Shown piece after piece: positions 55,724 through 64,000 of a stretch of DNA of 64,000 nucleotides. The translations under genes and the position numbers were made by a program. Numbering within the stretch: position 1 is the stretch's first letter; every line of letters starts with the position of its first letter. Below the pieces are notes generated by a model. It was given only the letters and a program-made list of their open reading frames with translations. It was not told the origin of the DNA and did not search any database. Source of the DNA: Alopecurus myosuroides (Eukaryota; Streptophyta; Magnoliopsida; Poales; Poaceae); contig CM054061.1 in the NCBI GenBank assembly GCA_028641055.1, forward strand, positions 61,851,904 to 61,915,903, written 5' to 3'.

Positions 55724-58700
55724 TCACTCGGCATCCGGGACTGAGGCACCCATCTTCACCTTGCCCTTGCTAGCCGGGTCTTGTTCCTTGGCTTGCCCTT
55801 CAGTACTCTTGGTAGCAGCAGCACCCGGATCAGCAGTAGTGTCGGCCCGTGCAGGAGGAGGGACGATCGGTGTGGAGGTAGCAGGCGCAGAATCGGCCTC
55901 AGCCTTCTTCTTCGCGGCCTCCTCTCTCAACTGGGCAGCCTCCGCCTTCCATCGGGCCAGCATGTCGTACGGCTTGGGCAGATCCGACTTAATTGCCTTA
56001 CCATCAGCATCATACGCAGGGATAATTGAGTTGATATCCAAGCCATCAGCAATCACACTGGCCAGGTGACGAACTTCGTTCTGGATGGCCTTGAAGTTTT
56101 TCGCTGAGAACTTGGACCCGTCATGGTTGAATTTCGTGAAACCCGCCCACAAGCATGGCCGGCTCGAGCTTAGGAAAATAAGCTTTAGCCAGCGCAAGCC
56201 CCCGAGTTACTCCAATACGGCAGGACGAGCGCTTCCAATGCCCAATCCACTCGGGTATAGTGGAGCAGGCGTCCAGCAATCTCTTCAGGTTGCCGTGTCC
56301 AACACCTGGCCATTGCAGTTCTTGAAGGATCCATTTGGTTCCGGCACAGAGCTGCCGGATAGTGCTCTTGATGGTTTTCAGTTTGGCAATGTCATCTTCC
56401 TCCGGGATTACTTCATCCGGACCTACAGAAAGTAGGAAAAAACAACGAGTAAGGAAGTCCGACTATTTATCAAAATGAAAATCCGGGTCATAATTATCAA
56501 AGTTAGGAATCGTACCAGCCAATGCACGATATGTATCGGCAATTTGAACAGAAACTTTTGTCAGCTCATCTTCTGCTGCATGAGCCCTCCTTCTATACTT
56601 CCTCGTGATCTTCCCGCTCCTCCTAGCTTCAGCTTCAGCCGCCTCACGCAGAGCCACCTCCTTCTCAACGAGCTTGGTGGCCTTTGCCAGTTTCTTCTCG
56701 GATTGGGCCACGAACGCTTGAGTGGAGACACAAGGAAGGATTAGTCGGATATACTACGAAGTTCCAAGCAAATTATCAATAAATTCACTCGGAACTTGGG
56801 GACTAGATAAGGATACAAGCAATATTATTCGGATTTACCTCATGTTTAGCTATCAAAGCTTCTAAGATATTTTCTTCATCGGCCCTCAAGGTGTGAAGGG
56901 CATCCAGCATCTGGGAGAATGTCATGTCTTCGGGCCTGACGCCAGAAGAGCCGGCAGCTTGATCGGCTGGCGGGTGAATTTTCCCCGACTTTGGAGTCGA
57001 GACCCGGACTGTCTGGGTGTCCGGGTTTGGAGAACTCATCTTCGTGTCCAGGATCTCAACCTCTTCGTCCTCAGCCTCTTCGGATGGCTTTGGAGACCCG
57101 GTTTCCTGGTGAGTTGGGTCACCCAAAGAGCCTTGTTCCTGGTGGTCTTCAGCTTCACCGCCAGTCGCGGCGTCCGCATTATCAGTCGGCCCCTCCGTCT
57201 CCCGGTTATCGGTCTCCATGTTCTCCGGGTCACTAAGTGTGACTTGGGCGCTAAGGAAAAAAGAAAGAAACAGTTAGTGGCAGTGGAGGAAAATTATCGA
57301 GTATGCGGGGATATCATACAGCAAGGACTCACCCGGTGTTCACAGCATAATCCGGGGGGAGCTCGCTGCTGGAAGCGGATGAAACCGTCGCAGAAACCGA
57401 TAGCGGAACCCGGAACTGCCCAGCCCGTGGATGGTTGGGGGAGGGGTGACGCCGAGGAGAATTGGAAGGATTAGGTGGAGGAGTACCGGCACGGCGGACC
57501 GGTGAGGTGGAGATGCCTGGGTTTAGGGGACCGTCACCCGGGGAACTCCGCGTCACTCTACGCTTGGCCGGAAGAGAGTCCTTCAAGTGTGATGAGTTGG
57601 ACAATTGTTGGTTAAGTTTTCGCATGTTATCAAAGGAATAGGGTTCGGAGGACATAAAGGAGAAGGGAACCTTGGATACCACCCCCCTGGTCTTCCTCTT
57701 GGCCCCAACAACTGCTTCTTGTTCAGGGTCGCTTTGGTCGGATTCGGTGGCCTCCGGGTCCCCCTCGTCCTTGTCGTCTTTGTCCTCCAACCCTGTAAGC
57801 CGAGTATGTATAGTCGGAAAAAGTTAGACGTGTGAGCAAAATGGCGCAAGTGAAGTTGATAGAAGACCCGGATAAATACCTTCGTCATTGTCAGCCGGTT
57901 CCTCATCTTCTTCCGGGTCTCCGGAAGAAGGGGAGGTCTCGACGTTCCAGAAAACGTTATCAGCCTGAGACAAAAGCACAAGGGTAAGAATCAGCAGTCA
58001 TATCAAACGAAAGCATGAAGGTAAAAGTATAAGAGTCGGATTTTACCGCTGGAGCCGGGTTGTCCCCGGTGAATGGAGCTAACCCGGTGATGTTTTTGAT
58101 CACCTCCAATTTTTCCGTCAAGAAACAATTGATGGTTTTGTTGGTATCGCCGGCTGGGTAGTTCTTAGAAGAATACCGGAGCGCGTCTGTGACGTGCCCC
58201 GAGTAGTCGCACATTAGCTTGGTGCGGATGGAGTTGGGATGGATCCTGAAGTCCACCCAGGTCTTGACCAAGTTGAGCCCAAGGAGACCTTGGGCGGAGA
58301 GGACGGCTATCTTGGTTAGAAGAGGTTGGATGGCCTCCCTGTCCGACTCAGGGGCGAAGGCGTTGAAAGACTCAGAGATATCAAGGAGACCCTCCGAGTA
58401 ACCCGGCAATTTCCTTTCGCCGGGTGGGGAGGTGTCTCGGCAGTAGAAGAAGGATAATTGCCAGTGTTTAACATGGGAATTCAGATTAAGAGTTGGCATT
58501 GGTGAGTTCTTGCGGCGCTGGATGGAAACCCCGCCGCAAGCAAGAAGCGCCCCGTCACCGCTTTCGCGGCACGGTTTGCATTGGAAGAGTTCAATAAAGA
58601 GAGCCAAATTTGGTGGAATGCACAAATAAGACTCGCAAAGGACGATAAAGTGGGTAATGTTCAACATAGAGTTAGGCCCTATGTCGAACACCCGGAGGCC

Positions 58701-59750
58701 GTAATGGCTCAAGACTTCACGAAAGAAGGGGTGACCCGGAGGGCGGAACCCCCGGGTCACATGCTCAATGAAGCAGATTACCTCATCGGCAGCAGGTGTA
58801 GGCCGGGTCTCATCACCCGGCACTCTCCAATGGATATCTTCCTGAGGGGGGAGGACCCCTAAATCGGCCAGCTCTTCTAGCTTGGCCTTGGTGATGGTGG
58901 ATCGCGCCCAGTTGGCGGATATCGATTGGGTTGTCCTTGCTTTGGCTTGCTGCTTCCCTTGTTTCTTGGGAGCCATGGGTTCGGTCTGCAAAAGCACGAG
59001 ACAAAAAGGTACAAGACGTAAGACTCGGAAATCATGGGTTGTCCGGATATATGCAAGCAGTGCCAAAAAGAGGTATGGGAATTATGAGTTGTCCGGGTAT
59101 CGCCGGATGTAGCGAAAGTCACAGATTATCCGAGTATCGAGTATCAGTACAGAAACTAGGGGGGATTTACGTATTGATGATCGTTTGCGGATGAAGGTTG
59201 ATTGCCCATGTATCTACTGCAAGTAAATGAACCGGAAGAAACGGACTTTCCGGGTATCAAGGGCAGTTGCGGAAAATTTGGGCGGCCCGAGCCTAGATTG
59301 GAAATTTCATTTTCAAATTCGTGGTGAAATTAGTGACTACAAGCAATAGGAGAATGAAGTGGAGCCTATATTCAAGCCATTGGATGAACTAGTATGAGTC
59401 TAAGCGACCTAATCCGGCGCGGGGCAAGAAATAGCCCGCGGTTGACCTAGATCCAATCTAGAACGAATCAAGAAATTGCGAGGCTAGTTCGACGGGAGCA
59501 AGAAGCTTACCGGAGGAGATTGGAGTATAGCGCGACGGCGGCAGATGGCGCAATCCAAATGCCCCATTGCGATTCCCGGCGGGCAAGATGAGGGCGCGGC
59601 GGTGGAGCTTGGCGGCGGCGCGGAACGGTTCGAGGACGAACGTAACCGACGGCGGCTTTGCTCCGGCGGCGAGCTCGAGGTCCCCGTGGTGGTGTTGCGC
59701 AAGTGCGAGCGATGGAGAGGAAGAGGAAGTTGGAATGGACCGTTGGGGTT
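55724..59750 (-). pseudogene. Antisense gene of element J: seven exons, Transposase_28-like protein
   Basis: Minus-strand exons: leader from about 59750 to 59511 (donor GTAAGC); then 58985-58047 with the ATG at 58976, 57964-57880, 57792-57333, 57250-56839, 56717-56516 and 56422-55724. Phases agree across all joins and sum to 929 codons once one extra base is discounted. Domain order: Lys/Gln-rich start, Transposase_28-like domain (FIEHVTRGFRPPGHPFF, NITHFIVLCESYLCI), a longer conserved block (FFYCRDTSPPGERK), an acidic and Pro-rich middle, a coiled coil, and a conserved C-terminus. Two lesions: the acceptor before exon 6 reads AA instead of AG, and one extra base near 56139-56148. The molecular role is unknown. 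Confidence 0.75.
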
Positions 59751-59770
59751 AGGTTATCCCCTAGGTACCT

Positions 59771-59778
59771 ATTTATAA
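59771..59778 (-). promoter_or_regulatory. TATA box of the antisense gene of element J
   Basis: The minus strand reads TATAAATA. It lies just before the leader exon and occupies the same place as the TATAAATA at 40344 in element H. Confidence 0.65.
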
Positions 59779-59779
59779 G

Positions 59780-60152
59780 GTACGGGTGGATAAACCTAGT
59801 CCAACGGGCGGGAACCGGAAATTTCGGGATAAGGGATACCCGCCCGGATTTTCTGAGATATGCTTTAAGTGCTGGACGAGATATCCGGAATGGATGAGAA
59901 GCAAATCTTCTCCGCGATACCTGGATCGATTGACAAGTAAAGTAAGCCGGATCTTTGGCGTTTGCATCAGGGGCATTGACCCGGAAAAGTAAACATTGGA
60001 CTTGGGGAAAGCCGGGTTACTATATGGCCACCATGGAGTTAGGCCTAGCTGTTTATCAAAGCAATCTAACCCGGCCTCTATGAACTTGTGTGTTTGTTAT
60101 TTTTTGCAGGGAATAGTGTGCGCTTCAAGGAGGATCTCACGAAGCCCAAGCT
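59780..60152. other. Region between antisense promoter and 3' LTR of element J
   Basis: No gene. The right end (60098-60152) is conserved with H (the TTTTTTGCAGGGAATAG stretch) and leads into the polypurine tract. Confidence 0.6.
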
Positions 60153-60166
60153 ATTCTGGGGACTAC
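60153..60166 (+). promoter_or_regulatory. Polypurine tract of element J
   Basis: ATTCTGGGGACTAC abuts the 3' LTR start. The same sequence abuts the H LTR. Confidence 0.7.
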
Positions 60167-60641
60167 TGATGGAGGGATGATAACCCGGTAGGCCAACGCC
60201 AAGGAGTAACTCGGCCCAAAGGACGCTGCACAAGACCCGGCTTAAGATAAAGGAATTTCTAGAAGGCCCAGGAACGTAGGCCTCGTAACCCGGATTGTGG
60301 GTTCCGATAAGGAAGTTTAGGGTTTGTAAGCAGTGTCCGGGTAGGATTCAGAGTACGCCTTGGAGAGTAGGCCAGGGGGTCCGGATATTATATAAGCCGG
60401 CCCCTAGGGTTAGACGAGAGAGATCCAAGAGTTCGAGCAATATCGCTAGGTATCGAGTATCCAGTGTAATACGAGAGTTGAGTTAATATATCTAGATCGG
60501 AGACTCGGCGACTTGATTGCCGGCTACCAGATCGCATATCATCATGTTTTCCCTTGAGCTAAACCCTCTCCCAAACACCAGAGTCGAATTTCCCCAAGAT
60601 AAGTTACCCCCGGTAACGTCTGCCGTGATTATCCCACGACA
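60167..60641 (+). repeat. 3' LTR of element J
   Basis: 475 bp, the same length and ends as the 5' LTR, with four substitutions. Confidence 0.95.
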
Positions 60642-60646
60642 AGAGC

Positions 60647-61317
60647 GGCAGCCCGATCATAAACACAACTCTGCAGGAGCAGGCTATCAAGCCACTAAAG
60701 CTCACTGCAAGGGGCAAGGAGGAAACTGAGAGGGAACGTCTCGGCGTCATGCTGCCCAGCCTACTCAGCAGAGCGGGCAGCCGCACGCCGCCGCCCAGCC
60801 GCAAGCGGTTGTGGTAGCATCCAATCCGGTTGCGCAACCCGCAGCTGTGCAGCAGGACCGCTACGACGACGGGTACTCGGTGATGGGGCTAGCCGGGTAC
60901 GCAGATCCAAGAGACGTCACTGACCGCCTCGGTGACCGGATGCTGGAGCCCACTGATGCAAGATACAAGATGGACCGGATCAACCGGTCTGCGCAGCTCG
61001 AGACGAGGGCCACCCGACCCAGATTGCTTTGGCCGCCGCATCATGGAGGAGCCTTCCGTGAACAAGTTCCAGCTGGCTAGAGGGACAAAGTGCTATGATG
61101 GCAGCACCAAGCCGGAAGACTGGCTAAGTGACTATGTTACCGCCGTGCACATTGCAGGCGGCAACCGGAGATGGGCTGTGCGGTATGTTCCGCAGATGTT
61201 GGAGGGCCCTGCTCGGACTTGGCTCAACAACCTGCCCAAGGACAGCATCAATTGCTGGCTGGACTTCTCGGAGGCGTTCATCAGCACGTACAAGAGGCCG
61301 AATAGGATTCAACAGCT
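60647..61317 (+). pseudogene. Gag capsid region of element I (continuation after element J)
   Basis: It continues the gag frame of 46310-47396. A Gln/Ala/Pro-rich stretch is followed, after a frameshift near 61030, by a Retrotrans_gag capsid domain (NKFQLARGTKCYDGS, WLSDYVTAVHI, GPARTWLNNLP, DFSEAFISTYKRP). It is cut off by the N gap. Confidence 0.78.
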
Positions 61318-61330
61318 NNNNNNNNNNNNN
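61318..61330. other. Assembly gap (13 N)
   Basis: Unknown bases. The sequence jumps from gag of element I to the middle of a J-type LTR, so the true content and length of this gap are unknown. Confidence 0.98.
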
Positions 61331-61618
61331 TACGCCTTGGAGAGTAGGCCAGGGGGTCCGGATATTATATAAGCCGGCCCCTAGGGTTAGACGAGAGAGA
61401 TCCAAGAGTTCGAGCAATATCGCTAGGTATCGAGTATCCAGTGTAATACGAGAGTTGAGTTAATATATCTAGATCGGTGACTCGGCGACTTGATTGCCGG
61501 CTACCAGATCGCATATCATCATGTTTTCCCTTGAGCTAAACCCTCTCCCAAACACCAGAGTCGAATTGCCCCAAGATAAGTTACCCCCCGGTAACGTCTG
61601 CCGTGATTATCCACGACA
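61331..61618 (+). repeat. Partial LTR in K
   Basis: The right 60% of a J-type LTR, including the TATA box. The left part is missing at the gap. Confidence 0.88.
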
Positions 61619-61989
61619 GTTGGTGCCCACAGTGGGGCCTACGTCCAAGGGTGTTTAAATCACGGGAGAAGCTCGGAAGAACATGGAGAACCTTGTCATC
61701 GGCGAGATCTACACCAACCCCGAAGGAGAGAAGATGGTGGACGATCCGGCTGGGGGCCAGAGTCGGATCTGCTCGAATCCGGATTTGTCGTGACAGTCGG
61801 CCAGATCAACGTCTTCATCGGCATGGTACGTACGTCCGGTTCCAATCCCTGACGATTTCGGGTTTGATTCTGTGTCAGGGGAAGCCACCTACGTTCAATC
61901 AGATGGGGAAGAATCGGTCGGGACGGTAGATCCGACAGAAGAGCCCCCCACGAAGAGGGAACAGCCGGAGGAGCCGGCATGGACCCCGC

Positions 61990-64000
61990 GTGGCCCCGGT
62001 CATGAGAGAAGATGATACCGAGTCCATCTTGCATCTGCTGGAGGACCGGTACGAGGAAAATAGCAGCGAAGAGGAAGAGTACGAATCTGCGCCAAGCATT
62101 ACGCGCCAGGTTGCGGTTTACACGGCCCCGGCGATCAATCTTAATCAGGGGAACGTGTCCGCGGCCACAGTCGGAACAACACCAGCATTGGCCCAGCAGC
62201 AAGGCCCGGTTGACGGAAACCTGGTTCTCACCCGAGTTGATGGAGAATCGGCGTCGGTTACCAGCCACGCGGCGGACAGCGAGTTGCAGGCAAATATGTT
62301 CGGATATCTGGCAAACCGGACGCCAGGGGCGGGTCCTTCAAACCCGCTACACCCGGCCCTATTCAACAACAACTTGATTCTGGATCGAACCGTTTTAGCC
62401 ACAGTCATTACTCCGGAAAACGCGGCGGAACGTGTCAGAGATTTGGACGTAGCCCGCCGTGCATTGGAGCAACAGAGGAGGCAAGTAGAAGCAGAAAAGC
62501 AGGGGATGGCCACCCGCCAACGTGAGCTGGATGCATTGGAAACCCGGCTCCGAGAAGAGACAACCAGGGTGCGTAAAAGGCATCAAACCATGTTACCAGC
62601 AACGGGTGGAGTTATAAACCCGACCAACCTATTTATCACACCTCAGGATCAACCGATCCCGGCAGCAAACCAAGGAACCGTACAACAACCTGCAACTGGA
62701 GGAGCACAGCCGACAAACATACAAGCCGGGTTACCCACATTGCAGACTGGAGTCACTGCCGGCAATACATTACCACCACCACCACCATCGCGATTTCGCA
62801 CACCAGCAGGTCATTACAACAACCCCATGGATAATGTGTACGCAGCAACGCTCGCATTGAATCAAATCCCCGTGAGAGAGTCACCCCACGCAGAGGAGAC
62901 CCGGCGGGCGATAGATCTATTGCGCACTGCTGTAGCGCAGCAAGTTAATTACCCCGGATCACAGAAGTGGAATGCATGGGACACCATATATCAGCCAGCA
63001 ACGAGGCAATACCGGCAATATCCAGACAAGTTCAGCGCGGCGGAGGGAAGAGCAGCAGCAAAGGCCGCCTCCTCCCCGCGTTCAGGCAGTACCAGCAGCA
63101 TCAGCAGCACAAGCTATCGTGGATAGTTCCAGAGCCAGGAGGGCCGCGGCCGGGTCTGCGGTGCATGGGCCACCAGCCGTACCGCGCCCAGCCGCACCTC
63201 CCGCAGGATCACACGTTTCCCGGGTGAGGCCAGTCCCGACTAATCTCGTTGGGCCTAAGTGTCTGTCGGATAACATCAGGGCGGAGCCTTACCCGGATAA
63301 ATTCAAGGAACCGGGTAAGGTTGTGAATTATGAGCCGACTATGATCCAGAAACATGGTTGAGCAGTTATGAGATGGCTATGTCGATTCGCAATGCATCAG
63401 AAAATCTTCAAGCCAAGTTCATGTACTTGATGATGTCAGAAGGAGCAGCAAAATTATGGTTCAATAATTTACCGGAAGGATCTATCAAGTCATGGGAGGA
63501 GTTGAAAATTGTGTTTATCAAGCACTTTCATGGGACGTGCAGAAAGCTATTTACTATTGATGACCTAGAGCGATGTGTACAAAAGAAAGGAGAATCGGCG
63601 CGCAGCTGGGTGCGCCGGGTTATGGAGATACTTCACTCATCTACGGATATTCAGCCCAAAGATGCGCTACAAGGTATGGCAAAGACGTGCAAGTACATAC
63701 CTTTAGTGCAAAAGTTAACTCGCATGAAATCTAGTCGAAATGCTTCAGAGGTTACGATAGGAGAGCTAATGGAAGCATGCAACAAACACGCTGCAACGGA
63801 TACTACAGAAGAGGATGTCGATGACAAGAAAGCAAAAGCAAATACAAATAATAGTGGAAGAACCGGCAATGGATCAACGCCGGGTAACAATGGAGGTAAC
63901 AATGGGAACAACCAGTTAAAACGCCCGTTTGAAGGAGGCTCCGAGTTTGTCGCTAGCACAGAAGCCGGGTCTTCGAGGCCCAGGGCAGAAGGAAATTTCA
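61990..64000 (+). pseudogene. Gag in K, split by single-base indels
   Basis: The same protein as gag of element J (coiled coil, then Pro/Ala-rich region and the capsid domain), running off the right edge. Frame changes near 62954 and 63343 coincide with one-base differences in CCC/CCCC and GG/G runs. They are more likely sequencing errors than real mutations. Confidence 0.75.

Larger units (their letters stand above)
47397..60641 (+). mobile_element. Element J: complete Tat-type Ty3/Gypsy retrotransposon with antisense gene
   Basis: The element is 13,245 bp between AGAGC duplications. Order on the plus strand: 475-bp LTR, primer site, gag-protease, RT-RNase H, second RNase H, integrase, non-coding tail. 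A seven-exon gene on the minus strand follows, then the polypurine tract and 3' LTR. The two LTRs differ at four positions over 475 bp (0.8%), so insertion was recent. Gag-pol nevertheless has a frameshift and four nonsense codons, so this copy is not autonomous. Confidence 0.95.
45431..61317 (+). mobile_element. Element I: Ty3/Gypsy retrotransposon, 5' portion, interrupted by element J
   Basis: The 5' LTR, primer-like site and gag (46300-47396) are followed, after removal of J and one AGAGC copy, by further gag at 60647-61317. The gag frame is continuous across the J insertion point. The sequence is then lost at the N gap. It inserted into the pol end of H. Confidence 0.85.
61331..64000 (+). 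mobile_element. K: second copy of the 5' part of element J (probable assembly duplication)
   Basis: It matches 47583-50250 (partial LTR, primer site, gag). In the stretches compared by eye I saw only six differences, all single-base indels in short runs: near 61590, 61612, 61841, 61996, 62954 and 63343. At the two sites where the J LTRs differ in this part, K follows the 5' LTR. The indels split gag into fragments (61990-63126, 62972-63361 and others). A true second insertion would be expected to show substitutions. Confidence 0.85.

Noticed and set aside
61331..64000. K as a genuine second insertion of the J family
   Set aside because: Only single-base indels in short runs were seen relative to J, the left end is at an N gap, and no TSD can be tested. 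An assembly duplication explains it better, though this is not proven.
1..64000. Host protein-coding genes, rRNA or CRISPR arrays
   Set aside because: Every sizeable coding region belongs to a retroelement; no rRNA sequence and no spaced identical repeats of CRISPR type were found.

Overview
The window is a piece of a large, repeat-filled grass chromosome. I see no host gene. Nearly every base belongs to LTR retrotransposons, mostly Ty3/Gypsy, inserted into one another. Very long (4.2-4.5 kb) Tekay/Del-type LTRs, Tat-type elements with antisense genes, and an LTR fragment resembling the Sabrina/WHAM group suggest a Pooideae grass, probably Triticeae or close to it. That placement rests on remembered families, not on a search.

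Layout (letters are mine). A (1-2949, minus) is the 5' part of a Tat-type Gypsy element with gag deleted in frame. B (2950-6707 and 21654-25586, minus) is a decayed Gypsy element split inside reverse transcriptase by C (6708-21653, minus), a 14.9 kb chromovirus with 4.47 kb LTRs and TSD TGTAG. D (25587-26755) is a plus-strand LTR fragment. E (26791-28078) is the start of a Ty1/Copia element. F (28079-29770 and 38694-39414, minus) is a relative of B. G (29771-38693, minus) sits inside F and is a young 8.9 kb element with 4.2 kb LTRs, only about 480 bp of interior and no genes (TSD CCTTT). H (39415-45430, minus) is also inside F. I (45431-47396 and 60642-61317, plus) is inside H. J (47397-60641, plus) is inside I, complete from LTR to LTR (TSD AGAGC). 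An N gap (61318-61330) follows, then K (61331-64000), a near-exact second copy of the 5' end of J that looks like an assembly duplication.

The most interesting biology is the antisense gene carried by B, F, H and J between pol and the 3' LTR. It lies on the strand opposite gag-pol. It has its own TATA box in F, H and J, and multiple introns at matching positions in H and J. The F, H and J copies encode a protein resembling the 'putative gypsy type transposon' family (Transposase_28). Introns on the antisense strand cannot be spliced out of the genomic RNA, which explains how a split gene survives retrotransposition.

No copy is fully intact: A lacks gag, J has four nonsense codons in pol, B is riddled with stops, C has a few lesions and G has no genes. 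Young insertions such as G, and probably J, must have used proteins supplied by other copies. C and G, which differ at their termini, share blocks of LTR sequence: a 159/170-bp tandem array, a tRNA-like A/B-box segment, a palindrome-containing block, and a hairpin upstream of the 3' LTR.
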